Source: Siphlonurus alternatus (Eukaryota; Arthropoda; Insecta; Ephemeroptera; Siphlonuridae). From it: DNA of 64,000 nucleotides. The translations under genes were made by a program, and so were the position numbers. Where the stretch lies: positions 23,452,229 to 23,516,228 of the forward strand of contig OX463780.1 of the NCBI GenBank assembly GCA_949825025.1, read 5' to 3'. Every line of letters starts with the position of its first letter. Positions within the stretch are counted from its first letter, which is position 1. Positions 16,850 to 29,123 of this stretch are shown here, piece by piece. The notes below the pieces were generated by a model, which saw nothing but the letters and a program-made list of their open reading frames with translations, was not told the origin of the DNA and did not search any database.

Positions 16850-16960
16850 TCGAATCAATATAAGCGGTTCGAAGTCGGCTACTGATCCGCCAGTCAGCCG
16901 CGGCTCAGCTGACTGCAGAGCGAGACACGGCCACTAATTGCCAATTACAGAGCGTGAGAC
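16850..16960. promoter_or_regulatory. GC-rich patch with core-promoter character, in the interval between exons 6A and 6B
   Basis: On the plus strand ATATAAGCGG (near 16858) is followed about 30 bases later by CCAGTCAGCC, resembling an arthropod initiator, and then a GC-rich run containing CCGCGGCTCAGCTGACTGC. On the minus strand the same patch has an acceptor-like CTCGCTCTGCAG followed by 30 open codons, so a small exon is the alternative. Neither reading is proven. Confidence 0.25.
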
Positions 16961-17861
16961 GAAACACAAACAACTAAAAGTAACCACCACGTGGTTATTT
17001 GTTTATTATAATGAATTAGGTCAAGGACGATATTAATGACGATAGAATGTTTAATTTATTTATAAATAATAATGTAAGTAAATTTATGTAAATATTGTTA
17101 TAAATTTTAATAATAAATTCGTAAAATGTATGTGGTTATTATTATTATTTATGAAAGTGTTCCGTGTTTTTTGTTTTTACTGTGTATTTTTTATGCTATT
17201 TTTAATTCCTGTTTTGATATTAAAAAAAATATATTTAAATTCCATTTAATTAAACAACTGTCATTATTTATTTTATTATTTTAGAATTTTTTAGTTAATT
17301 ATGAAAATATATTTATGTTGTTGAGTAAGTTGTAAGATATCAGTTGAGTAGAAACTGCTGAAACTGCAAATAATACTTTATATGTTATACAGCGAATATA
17401 ATAATGCAAAACATTATTTCATTATTTATTAATCCAGGTGATTACAAAAAAATTATACATGTATAATTAATTTTCATTACAGGTTTAATTGTAAGAAAAC
17501 ATATTTGAGATTAATTTTTATGTACATTTATTCACATTCATTGAGTTGATATAAATTTACAATAAATAAAAAATATGGAGTTTATTTTTCTTATGCTTTA
17601 TTGAATAATATTAAATGCTGTAACAAAAAAGTGTGTATGTTTTTAACTTGTATTTAAATGTAAAAGAGTGTAGGAATTTAATTAATATAATTATCGGATT
17701 TCTTCTTAAAGAGCGAATTTAAACCTCAATGAGACTGGTCAATTATTAATTTGACTCTCATTAACCTAACATAATAATTCCATATTAGCATAATTTCATT
17801 GAGAGAGATGGATACACTCAAACTAGTTTTACGTCCCTGACGTGCAGATCATTAAGGTAGA

Positions 17862-18164
17862 GATAATACGGATCAGCTGGCCCAATGCTAAAAAAAATCC
17901 CATTCATAAAAATTATGAAAAAATAAATAAAATGTTCTCCTCTACATCCTCTATCAGGTACACAAAAACGAGCTAGTTTTCGAGTAATTAATTTTTAAAG
18001 TTCTCTAATTTAAAAATTAATAACTCGTTATTAATAACTAGCTCGTTTTTTCATACCTGATATTTTACCTACTGATAGGGGATGTAGTGGAGAACATTTT
18101 AAATTTTTTTCATAATTTTCATGAATGGGATTTTTTTAGCAATGGGCCAGCTGATCCGTATTAT
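17862..18164. mobile_element. Foldback element, family B copy 2
   Basis: Terminal inverted repeat ATAATACGGATCAGCTGGCC. The body shares AATGTTCTCCTCTACATCC and ACTGATAGGGGATGTAG with copy 1. It lies in the interval between exons 6A and 6B. Confidence 0.75.
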
Positions 18165-18398
18165 ATTAATTTAATGTAAGTTCGATATCCTAAATGTATG
18201 ACACTTTGCTGTGCTGCTGATATGCAGCCATATATAAATTTGCATACATTTAGAAGATCTGACATTATGGAGTGTTTAAAAGTTTTATAACCTTCATGTG
18301 CGTTATTCAAGGACGTTGTATATTCCCGTTATAAGTGTATATAGAAGTCATGTATGTGGCTAAGAAAGAATGTAAAGACAAAAAATTGTCAGCATTAT

Positions 18399-18404
18399 TT
18401 TATT
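18399..18404 (-). terminator. Candidate poly(A) signal after exon 6A
   Basis: AATAAA on the minus strand lies about 130 bases after the exon 6A stop. In such AT-rich DNA the hexamer is common by chance, so this is only consistent with a terminal exon. Confidence 0.3.
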
Positions 18405-18532
18405 TACTTTTAGAAACAGTTAGGAAGTGTGCTATGTGCAAAATTTAAAAATATGGAATTTGAAAAAAAAAAAAAATTATCTCCGCCTATTTTCTTATGA
18501 ACGTAAAATTGATTTGACTGAATGGAAGAGTT

Positions 18533-21054
18533 TCAATAAGCAGCCGGGTGATGACCCTGATCCTCGATGCCTTCGGACCAACAATCGACGCATGGGAGGT
18601 GCTCCTGAGAGCCCGCGTTCTGGTAATGGTAAGCCATGCTAGCGTCAGCCAGTCTCGGCTTGGGGTGCAACTGGAACTTAGCGGAATAACCAGCATCCTC
18701 TTCCGAGGACACGCAACGCATGTAGTACTGCTTCTTTGTCTTGCACTCCACACGTTTGTACGTGTTATCCATTTTGGGATAAGGATTAGTATGATTATAG
18801 CTCACATGTGGATAATTGGAATAAGCATTTTGATTTTTGTTCTGAGAATAAAGAGTCTGTGTATTGTGGTATGGATTTTGATAAGGATTTTGGTACTGAT
18901 TTTGAGGTAAAGGATGATACATATTTTTTTGAGGTTGTGGATAAGGAATATAATCGGGGGGATATTCGCACTCTCCTGATTGTTTTGGATAATTGTATTC
19001 CACTAAAAGTTCTTTACATTCCTCCGTGTAAGCTTGTGGGGTAGTATATACCTGAGGAGCTGGATAACTTGGAGTATAATAGGGACTATACTTGGGAGGT
19101 GTGGGATATGCAGTTGTCCGTTTGGGATATTCTATTGGTTGAGTAACAGGATATTTTGGCTCATAAACAGGAAGAGGTTTATATATTATTTTTGGTTTCT
19201 CTGAATATTTTGGAAAAATTGGATATGGAGTAGTAGGTTTTGGATAGTCTACTTTATACTTTTTAGTTACAGGATATTTTGGTTCTGTGTAAACAGGTGA
19301 AGGTTTGTAGATTAATTTTGGTTTCGCTGTATAAGGAGGAGCAGGGTACGGGGTAATTGGTTTCTGATACTCAACTTTATACATTTCAGTTACATGATAT
19401 TTCGGCTCAGGATAAGAAGGTGGTGATGGAGGTCCATTGTATATCGGACGATTATGATATTTCGGGACATATTGTGGTCGAGGTTCGACATATTGATGGT
19501 AACTTGGTGGACGATAACTTTCATGTTCGTACGAGGCTGCATTTTCTTTTTGAGGCCTTGGAATGTATTCCGAAGACTCGTCATTTTGATCGGATTTCTC
19601 GATTTCTCGAGATTTATATTGGGTATACTCTGGGCGTGGCCCATATTTGTAGAACGGTTGTTCATCAGATTCTTCCTCTCGTTGCTCATGGCCACGTGAA
19701 TGATGTTCGTAAGACTCTGATTTCTGTGGAGGTATGTTTACTTGATGTTCCGATGACTCTGAATTCTGAGATTCACGTCTCGATTCGTGATAATGTGGCT
19801 GATCTTCTTTACTTTCTCCAGATTTATCACTGGGACGATAGTTTCTACGTTTCTCTTTACTGCTGCTTTCATCAGATTTATCTTTTGAATTATACTTTCT
19901 GCGTTTTTCCTTACTTTCCTCGGAACTATCCTTAGATTTATATTTTTTACGTTGTCCTTTAGATTTTTCGTTTGAAGCAGACTCGCTTTTACATTCATCG
20001 CAATCTTCGCTCCCATGACCAGGGCGATGTTTAATTTCTACAGATTCTTGCTCCTTGGAAAGAGACTTTGATAAATCTTCACGGCTGTATTTTTTAATTT
20101 CCTTTGACTCAGATTCAGATTCTTGTTTCTTAGATTTTTTATACTTTTCCTCGGAACTTTTATTTTCTGATGAATCATTTTTCTCATCGGAATCTTTTTT
20201 TTCTTCAGATTCAGAGCTTTTTCTTTCTTTTGAATAATTTTGTTTATAAATAATAGTTTTTTCATACTTTGGAGTTTCTGGGTATTTAAAATCTTTTATG
20301 TATAATTTACCATGTTGTTGAGGATAGTTTGGAATTTTATATTCATATGTTGGTGCCTCATATTTAGGTCTTGGAGGAGGAGGTGGAGGAACATAGCGTG
20401 GGGGTTGTACATAAGTAGGTGGTGGTGGGGAGTAACTTGGAGGCTTTACATATTGAGGGGGTGGAGGAAAGTAATTAGGTTTCACATATGGACGAGGTGG
20501 AGGGTTGTAACTGGGTTTTGCATACGTAGGAGGTGGAGTGGTGTAACATGGTTTACTTTTATACTTAGGGGGTGAGGGAGGTTTTTCACAAGGAGGGGGT
20601 GGTAGGGGTTTTGCACATGGAAGGACAGGGTAGCTGTTGCCAAAATCAAGCATAGGCTCATATTTCATTTGAGGACGACAGGAGGTTTTTAAGTACTGAA
20701 TTAATTTTTTAAACATTCTTTCCTCACAGGAACTCTTTTTTTCTTTACCATATTCCTCAGGATATGAATTATCAGGGTACATGTACTCCTCCGAAGACTC
20801 TGAGGAGTAACTTTGTTCCTCAGAGTACGAAGATGCTGAGGAATCGTCTTCGTTAGAATCACTATCGACATAAACATGTGGTACGTCGTATTTCTTCATT
20901 AATATATTATCGTAGGATTTCGGTTCGTGGTAGTCTATGAGAGGCACCAATTTGTTCGTTTTGTCATCGTACTTAGCGTACGTGGCGACAGTTCCTCGAG
21001 GTGGTTGAGATGCAAAGCAGGGATAGAGCTCCTTGTTGCTGCAATGGCTGTAGT
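18533..21054 (-). CDS. Exon 6A: large Ser/Glu/Lys- and Pro/Tyr-rich tail, probably an alternative terminal exon
   Basis: This single 2.5-kb open exon gives 839 residues after the split Asp codon. In order: a Cys-containing start (YSHCSNKELYPC); an acidic serine segment; about five proline modules of the type PPPxYVKPxY; a 200-residue Ser/Glu/Lys/Arg-rich polar region with repeated SKEKRR-like and SSEE-like blocks; three longer degenerate repeats of about 40 residues containing EPKYPVTxxYKV and KPxxIYKPxPVY; an Asn/Gln/Tyr segment (NQYQNPYQNPYHN); and a Cys-bearing C-terminus (ECKTKKQYYMRC, PCVDCW) ending at TGA. The composition resembles extracellular matrix or cuticle proteins, but no named family is recognised. 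The acceptor (CACTACACTGAACAG) is good. No consensus phase-1 donor lies near the end, and the frame stays coding-like up to the stop, so I favour a terminal exon. Internal phase-1 donors near 19017 and 19914 leave open an internal role. Confidence 0.78.
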
Positions 21055-21745
21055 CTGTTCAGTGTAGTGAGAAGAACACAAGGTTAGTGTATGTTGTTAG
21101 GAGTAGAAATTGACAATGTATCCGCCTTGCAGAAACATTTTAATTTTAAAACAATAAAAGTTTAATTAGAGATTGCAAGACATTTAAATGCTTAATCCTG
21201 GACAATCTCTAGAGCTAGCTATATTCAGACATTGAGATCAAGAGACTTCATGAAATTTCCAATAAACGACCAGTTCTGTAATGTATATATATTATGTGCT
21301 GGAGTTAATCATTGTTTTAATGTTATGTATTATGTATTTATAGTGTATTCTTTATTAAATAAAAAATTGTAATAATTTGTAATAATGTTTTAAAAAAAAA
21401 TATGCTTATTTTTCGTCCTATTCCAGCTACCAATGAATAAAAGAATTAAAAAAAAATCAGACTTTAAGATCTCTTTAAATACTTTTTTATTTCATGAACA
21501 AAAAATAAGTTACTGATATTAGTTGATATAATTTAAAATTTATATGCATGGACCATTAAATATTTTTATTGTACAACGTAAGGTAATTAAATTAATATCC
21601 ATGAAGTGTTGTGAAAGGTCAGTTTAATCGGACTCGGATCACGAAGTAATGTGCACGTACTAGTTGCTATTGAAAGCACTTTGGCTTTGTTCATGCTAAT
21701 TAAACTTTATGTGAGGAATGCACGACTAGATGGGGGAGGACGTAC

Positions 21746-21873
21746 CTTCATTGTTCTCGTCGTGCTGCCTGATGCGCTTGAAAATCCACTTGTGACAGAA
21801 GCTGCCCTTGACGTAACAAAATGCCTCCTCCCTATCGACGTCATTGCCACAAACTGCAGGCTTCTTGCACCAC
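21746..21873 (-). CDS. Exon 5: second TSP1 repeat, C-terminal half
   Basis: The exon encodes a split Arg codon followed by 42 residues starting WCKKPAVCGNDVDREEAFCY. This continues the second TSP1 repeat begun in exon 4 (THRYR then WCKKPAVCG). Further cysteines lie in the segment after it (FCYVKGSFCHKW), suggesting extra disulphides beyond the minimal TSP1 fold. The acceptor is GTGTTGCAG and the donor is GAAG before GTACGT, phase 1. The phase matters: both the acceptor of exon 6A (21054) and that of exon 6B (16395) accept a phase-1 donor. This exon is therefore the branch point between the two predicted products. Confidence 0.82.
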
Positions 21874-22565
21874 CTGCAACACCAATGTCACTAATTGAGC
21901 ACCAATTAAGCACCAAATTTTATTTTCTATATCAACATCAATTGCATTAGTTACTTCAAATTCTCAAATTCAGTCGTAACATAAATTACGATATTATTGC
22001 TTACAATTGTATCACCTAACAAAAAGGTCTTTTGGTCAAAAAGAGAATGTATTTGGAGAAAACTTTTAACTTAATACATGATATTTCAATTTTGATTAAT
22101 AATATTATTGCTGCACTATTTATTTCTTCAATCAAAAGTTTCAGTTTCAAAATATCGTATAGCAATTTGCGGATTTAGAACTGTATAAATTGTGTTTTAA
22201 TGTAATAATTCTATATACTACGGAGACTTGATGAAAAAAAAAAAACAAGTAGGTAGTTTACATATCATTCTCAAAAACTGCAATAGGTGTGAAGTAATAA
22301 AATTGAAGATACTTGAAATCTTAAATACGAGGAATGAAATAAACAGAGAAACTTGAAGTGATATCACCATCATAATTATTATTATTATTATTTAAATAAT
22401 TGTTTCTTTAGCAGTAAGTTTGGAAATATAACTAATTGTATATTACTATTATACCGGATGACTAACTTTGCACCTACATGTTAAAATTCGAATCAAAAGT
22501 CACATAATCCACACGGAGCTTCCTATAACAACAATGTTGTACATCCATAAAAGTAATGTTTACTC

Positions 22566-22672
22566 AGGGTCCGGTCAGACGGCCGGCCGAATTAGGCTCG
22601 ATCCTCCCACTCGCTGAGCAAGTGCAGGGACTGTGGCGGCGTACGCACCACGGACGGTAGGACGGGGGGTAA
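22566..22672. other. GC-rich patch with splice-like edges in intron 4
   Basis: About 105 bases with many CpG dinucleotides. On the plus strand it is preceded by TTTACTCAG and followed by GTAAGTCTG, an excellent donor, and one frame is open for 30 codons before a stop. It could be a noncoding or alternative exon. No domain is visible on either strand. Confidence 0.2.
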
Positions 22673-24093
22673 GTCTGAGGGATCATCCAACCTCAAATCA
22701 TACAAGTGGAAGATCTGCTGGGACCATCTAATATTTTAGTAATTTGAATTTATTGAAGGTTGAATATTGTTAAATATCGTCAACATATTGTGACAGGTGT
22801 ATACACAATCACCTGAAAATGCATATCCTAACTTTATAATAGATTTATCCATGACAGAACTAGAGATTTATCTACAAATATCATCTTTCATAAATCGTCA
22901 TTTTCAGGGTACACAGTTTTTATTTTTTTATTATTTTTCATTAAAATATTTATTTTGGTATAATACCACTGATACCAGACCAGAGAGAATAATCTCACCT
23001 GATGTGCATGCCCTTTTGTGCTGGGAAGAGCAATTTGCAGACGCTCTAGCTAAGGATATAAAATGTATGACTATAATATGAGTCAAGGATCCGAACCTTA
23101 TATATATGAAGGGAAGATAATTCACAACTACAGTCGTCACCCCGAAAATGTACCATAGAACCCAGAGACAAACAGATGACGTCAATGTATTTTCCAACAA
23201 TATATCAACGCTATGGCCATCTATTAGCGAGGATAAATGAATTTCCAAGGGAATGGCTGATGTATATATAACAAATGTAAGGACTCGTATCTTCACCTGA
23301 AATAAATTTTGTTAATTAATATTATTTTTTCATAAAACTTTAAAAAAAAAAAATAAAACGACTTCACAACATAAAACATCTATTGATAATTTTAGTTTTA
23401 AATTTCAGCGGTCCTCTCTGTTTCTAACTACTTTGGTTTAGGTAGTTCTCCAGAGTGGAGCTGTCACTGATTGCCACGCCCTACACAAAGCTACATACCG
23501 ATAATTAGCAGGTATAACTCACCTTGCGTCACCGTAATTCACGCAGTAACCCATACTTTGCGAGCCTCGGCCCGGACCACACATTTGCGATACCAAATAC
23601 TTGCCATTAAATTCCTTACCCATCTTCCAATACTAATAAATACAGACTCTTTAGAACGTAATTTGAGTCATAAATATTGCATAAACGATCAATATTTTAA
23701 GGCTTAATTTATTGTTTATTATTTTTTTAACAGCTAGGTATAAATTGTTTATGTTTTTTGACCATATTTTGATATATAAATTTTAGTTATTATTTTTATT
23801 TTTGTATGTATATATCTTTTATTATACATATACTTAATCTATAATATATAATTATTATATAGTACAAAAGTTAACAATTATTAATGTGATTGGATTATGG
23901 TGGCAATCCTCCGATTATTACTATACGTATTATACTGTTATACACTTAACAAAGAAACTAAATACAATTGTTCGCGTCATGGCAAATCAAACGGCAATTT
24001 ACTCTTCTCGAATATCGATTATACTCAAGGTTTAATTAGATAAAATAATTACATGACCAAAATTTAAAAATACAATTTTTAGTTTTTTAATAA

Positions 24094-24215
24094 TAGGTCT
24101 GTTAGTAAACCCTGTCCGGCGTACACTTTTCTTGCACACCCCGCGACCTCATACACTTAGATATAAGGTCGCTTGGGTGCAAGAAAAGAGTAGACTACAC
24201 TAGACAGGATTTAAT
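24094..24215. mobile_element. Foldback MITE, family A copy 2 (diverged)
   Basis: Starts TAGGTCTGTTAGTAAACCCT and follows the family A plan, with GGTCGCTTGGGTGCAAGAAA in the right arm. The right terminus has decayed. Confidence 0.65.
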
Positions 24216-24721
24216 GGCTCTTGAAGAGTGTAGGCAAATATTTAGTTAATATTATAATTTATATTATTTATAATAACAAGATCAGAATTTGAAAATAAAA
24301 TATAATAAAAATATGAATTATTCATATTATTTTTATGTGTCGTATAAAATAGAAAAAAATAATTTACGATATAATTATTATAAATATATTAATTGGTTTT
24401 TATAAATTTATTTATTACGTTCTATAGCTTTTATATAAAATATATAATAGAGTGAAAGTTGATATAGTAAGTTGATGATACACTATAACACTATAAATTA
24501 CATTTAAAAATTACATGTAAATGAAGACATATGTAATAATCATAAACTTAGATAACTTACGTTTTTCTCTTTTTTTTTACGCCCATAAGACAAGTAATAA
24601 TAATAATAACATATGTATACACTGAATGAACGTTTTCCATCTAACTGGTACAAAATAATGCTGATATCTTTTTCCTATATAAGTCCATTTGCAAAAGTGG
24701 TCCCCACCCTCTTCTCGTGCT

Positions 24722-24751
24722 GTTATTATTATTATTATTATTATTATTATA
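24722..24751. repeat. (TTA)n microsatellite
   Basis: About ten units on the plus strand, in intron 4. Confidence 0.9.
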
Positions 24752-25974
24752 TCATCATGGAGCACAGGGGGGCAAGAGAGAGGAGGGGGGTCACTCGGAC
24801 TGAAATATGGGCCTTTTTACACTTTCTCACGCGGAGCATCAAAACGTATATCACGACTTATTGTTGCTTTTTTAACGATATAGCTTTTATAAGTTGTATA
24901 GGTTCTTTATTTTCCATTCAAGTTTTGCAAAGAAACAATAAATCTGCTGCAAATAAACTGAGTAAATCTTTTTATATAATATATATTATATTATAAAGTT
25001 CTTCGTATTTTAAATACCTGCATGTTATCATCTATTTATGGCCATTTTTTTTATTTATTACAATTTTAAAGCTCAGAATAAAATAAGGATAAAATCTTCA
25101 TTGAAATAATTATGTTAATGCAGAATAGTAATAAAAAATAAAGAAAACAGTAAAAATTCCGATTTTAATGAGCGAGGTTAGTGGTTTTCAATTCTGCTAA
25201 TAGAGACTTCATCATTATTTTTTACGATGCATTTTCATTTAAAAACTTGCTGTCTCCACTATATTCACATATTACATTACATTAAAAATCTAAATAATAA
25301 AATATATATCACTTAAAAATGCAATAATATTTTAATTATTTTTTCCTTCTCTCTTTAATTGCAGTGTATGAATAACCATTCGAATAATATACAAATTACA
25401 AAAAATGCTGTTCGTTTTGTTTTGCATTTTATTCTGGGATAATTTGGTGCATCGCCGGTTGTCTGACAAAACATCTAATTGGATTTATAAGCATCTGGAC
25501 AATTTAGCTTACGGAGTTGGAGCACATTAATGCGTTGAGTTTTTCAGGTTATTAGCTAAAAAATTTATAAGTTATGTTATTTTTAGATTTTTACATCCGG
25601 CTGCTGAAATTTTATTTTTTATATACAAAATGTATTTTTAATAACATAATATCAAATTAATAACCTTTGGTCTTATTGCTTGAATATAAATTTCAATTAC
25701 TATATCATTATATTATTATTGAAATACTTAAATAATTAGCATATATGTAGAAATTCTAAGCTTATTTACATTGACATATTAATTATAATGAACAATCACT
25801 TACTACAAAGTACTACTAGGGTTGAAAAACTTGTCTCGATAACTAATAACATTTTTTTATACACGTCACGTGTGAAGATGAAGAAGGAATCATGATGACG
25901 AGTACGATGAGAAATATTTCTTGGTAAGGTAATTTAAATGTTGTTAAACCCGTGAGTTCAATGGTATACGATCT

Positions 25975-25993
25975 TGTGTGTGTGTGTGTGTGT
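25975..25993. repeat. (TG)n microsatellite
   Basis: Nine to ten units, in intron 4. Confidence 0.9.
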
Positions 25994-26578
25994 AAAGTAT
26001 AGTGACAGGTTCCTGATGCCTTGGAATGCATTATTCACAAAGCTATAAATCTAATCACGAGTCCATTTTCACTGCGTCATTCTATAGACTTAACAATGTA
26101 TAAATATAGCTAACTAACGTTGTCCAACATTTAATTATTTTTTTATTAATATTATATAATACATATACATATAAAGCTAGTGTATTTTAATTACAATTAT
26201 ATTGCATTATAACTATTAATTTTATTTTATGTAAGAATATTTTTATGTACAATATTTTATTGATAGATTTTATTTTGTAATATTACAATAATTAGTCAAA
26301 ATTTGAAATGATTATAAACTAAAATATTGCCAATACATGATTTTCATTTTGAAAATGCATCAATTTTTATATTATTTCTTTTCAGAATCGAAGAATCTCT
26401 TTCTAAATTCTGATACCATAAAATTAAAATTAAACATTTAATTAAAAAAAACACTGCATGACATTTCAGAATTCGATGGTATAAAATATCCACGCCACGA
26501 TCCCATTGATATTCAAAATTCCCGCAACCTCAAAAGATACTTTGAACCTCAAATATCTAAAATATTTTTCAATGGAAA

Positions 26579-26941
26579 TTAAGCCAATCTGCCGATTTGG
26601 TCGCCATATTGTAACTGGAGGATATTCGTATGTTGAAGATCAGCGGATTTTGACTCCATTGCGCAATTAAACTGAGCTGGGGTTGCAAATAGTGGCAAAT
26701 GTAAAAGGTTATAGTGATAATACGTGATTTTAAATTCGGAAACAGAACTTTTGTAAATAATTAACAATTCGCGATCGAAAAATTGCTCCGTATAGGATCT
26801 TACGTGCGCCCAATCTTTTCTTGTAAGTAAATGGTAGGACAAAGGTTGCATGACGTCAACGTCACAGCTTTCCATTAAATTAGTTTTGTGAAAAAGAAAA
26901 TCAGAAAAGGGGTGTAACATTCCTGTTGTAATTTCGTACAA
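26579..26941 (-). other. Unassigned 120-codon open frame in intron 4
   Basis: This is one of the longer open frames outside the mosaic gene and the retroelement (MYEITTGMLHPFSDF to DQIGRLA). The residue composition is balanced rather than low-complexity, but no family, splice sites or promoter are recognised. It could be chance or a relic of a mobile element. Confidence 0.15.
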
Positions 26942-28096
26942 AGATAAAAGAACTGATCATCGATAATTAAAATTATCTTAATTTGATACGTTTGTTAATT
27001 AAAAATCTATCAAGTTTATTTATTTGTTTAATTTCGCAAGGTCATTTATTGGAATGGCCTTGCGTCCTCGACATTGCGCCGCGGGAGTTCTCAAATTAAA
27101 CGGCGATCTTACTATAATGAGATGTGGCGCGCCGAGAGCCAGGCTATAACATATATAAGAAAGCAAGCAACTACAATCCTACAAATATAATAATCACACC
27201 GAGATTGACTGTTTTCTGACCTCAAATCACATTTTAAGTTAAACCTGTAGATAGTGTTATATATCTACTCTCAGCACCGATATATTGACTAACTTTCAAA
27301 ATGAAAAATGCCCATACAAATTGACACTTCCGGTTACTTTCAGTGTTAATGATATAACTGGTGAACTATAGAAGCGTGAAATGTAGATGTTGCCCTCTGA
27401 TAGTCGCACTACACACAAACACACCGAGTAATTGTTATATACGTTCACAATAGGAGGGCTACACCACTAAATTTCACAGCTCTATTCACTAAACTAGACG
27501 CAATATTTTTGCAATGAGTATATGTTTAAATATCACGTCCCATAAATTAATGCCATTAATTTAAAGACCAGAATGTAGTAAAAGATTTTTTTTTCTATTT
27601 CCTGTATTATATAATATATTGATGTAGTTTAATGGTCCAATTCAAATAAGTTTACACCCATTTGAGTACTTGTTCCAATCATTGGGATAAATTGGATTTT
27701 TTTTATATTCTGGTGATATATAAATAACAGTCATTGAAAAATAATCATCACTATATAATTAAAAAGTCTAGCTGTATTTTGTTTGAGTTTGTAATTGGTG
27801 TAATTTAAATGGTGCTCATGCAGTATCTGCAGATTCTTTGCAATAAAATGTTGTTATAATATAAAATAAGCTATCAACTCTGAATATAGCTTCAACGTTA
27901 TTCTGCCAGTTTTTCTGAAGCTGCCACTTCAAGAGATTTGAAATTTTGGGAAGAAGAGCACCAAAAATGCCACTTCACCACGCCTCCATAGACTGCGTGA
28001 CTATGCCCATAACCAAAACAAAATATTGTTCGTGTTGCCTCGAGGTTTACCTCATGTACTTGTTACATCATGAATTTTGTGATTATGACTTCTTAC

Positions 28097-28320
28097 CTGT
28101 ATCTGTGCGTGGTGCAGCTCGTGGTGCACGGGGACCAGCGGGACCACTTGCCGAACAGGTTGTAAGTGGATGGCACTCGGTACCGCGAGGAGCTAGACCC
28201 CTGGCTATGGTAACCCCCGCGGCCCCCGCCCCTCCGCTTGGAGGTACGTAAGACGCGGAACCTCCTGAGACCAGGACCAGCGGCCTGGCGACACCGACCC
28301 CCGCGACACGAGCGCTCCTC
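28097..28320 (-). CDS. Exon 4: end of TSP1 repeat 1, Gly/Arg/Ser linker, start of TSP1 repeat 2
   Basis: The exon encodes 74 residues plus two bases of a codon. It begins EERSCRGGRC, closing the first TSP1 repeat. A very basic and glycine-rich linker (TSKRRGGGRGGYHSQGSSSS) follows, then GKWSRWSPCTTSCTTHRY, the WxxWxxC core of a second TSP1 repeat. The acceptor is GCGATTCTAG and the donor ACAG before GTAAGA is near consensus, phase 2. The frame used here differs from the longest open frame of this region, and was chosen because only this frame gives TSP1 motifs at both ends and joins exons 3 and 5 in phase. The region is strikingly GC-rich against an AT-rich background. Confidence 0.82.
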
Positions 28321-28977
28321 CTAGAATCGCGGTCAAGAGTGTGAACTAACAAGAATTAAGGAGATAGTAGCATTCACAAGCTATAAGTACATGCAGGTGC
28401 AACAGAACTGATGCACTTCTTATTCATATTATGAAAAGGTTTTATTACATGAAAATCAGACACAATTATTTTTTAGTCTAGTTTTCGCGTTTAATTATTT
28501 ATTCCGTGATGGAACATAATTTAATAGAAAAAATGTTGATAAACTTATACATGCATAGTTCATATATCTTCATATTAATAAAATGAGCAGTATAATATAT
28601 AGATGGACGTATATGTTGTAGTGTTTTACTCTAACAACCTGCCCCAAACTCAATATTTTTTTTATTTTTTCTCCTTTGTGTGCCCAATATACACCCTCTA
28701 CAAAATAGCTGAAAAACGTATATTATTGCATAGTGACCATATCGGAGGGGAGGGCAGAGGGAATGACATCAGAAATATCAATGCAATCAAATGCAGCTTG
28801 AATAGTGTGCCCTTGCTCTGCAATCCTATATATATCTTTTGGTTGTTCTTGTGTTGGCGCCGCGATATCGTGGCAAACTCGCTTAGAATCGTACAGGATC
28901 GCGTTACAAGTCACATCACATCATGTAAATCCAGCCACATTGATTTGTAGATGATAAAATCCACCGATCGTGCCCAC

Positions 28978-29123
28978 CTTGTGTCTGGCGTCCCCGCACG
29001 AGGGCGCGTGCAGACAGTAGCGTTCCCTCTTCTGCACACAGCGGCTGTTGCAGGGCGACCAAGAGCTCCAGGGAGAGTACACGTCCTTGGGCGCAACCTC
29101 CTCGCTACTCACGCCGTACGACC
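28978..29123 (-). CDS. Exon 3: first thrombospondin type-1 repeat, N-terminal half
   Basis: The exon encodes 48 residues plus a split glycine codon. The motif SPWSSWSPCNSRCVQKRER is the diagnostic WxxWxxC core of a TSP1 repeat, followed by YCLHAPSCGDARHK. The strand of alternating arginines (RER) is the cation-pi ladder typical of the fold. The acceptor is CTGGCAG and the donor is AAG before GTGGGC, phase 0. Read on into exon 4 the domain completes as ARHK then EERSC, giving the closing Cys in the right place, which is strong evidence for the join. TSP1 repeats are secreted, disulphide-rich modules that bind glycosaminoglycans or partner proteins. Confidence 0.85.

Larger units (their letters stand above)
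21874..28096 (-). other. Intron 4 of the mosaic gene
   Basis: AT-rich intron of 6.2 kb. It holds a GC-rich patch near 22.6 kb, foldback A2, a (TTA)n and a (TG)n tract, and an unassigned 120-residue open frame at 26579-26941. No TSP1 or protease exon is seen in it. Confidence 0.75.

Noticed and set aside
19357..19935. Plus-strand frame of 192 codons opposite exon 6A, with other frames on both strands there
   Set aside because: Shadows of the strongly biased codons of exon 6A; no promoter or domain.
27060..27180. Promoter suggested by ACATATATAAGAAAG after a GC-rich patch in intron 4
   Set aside because: TATA-like strings are frequent in this DNA, and no initiator or exon follows.
28083..28352. 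Minus-strand frame of 89 codons overlapping exon 4
   Set aside because: Wrong frame: the frame one base over gives TSP1 motifs and joins exons 3 and 5 in phase.
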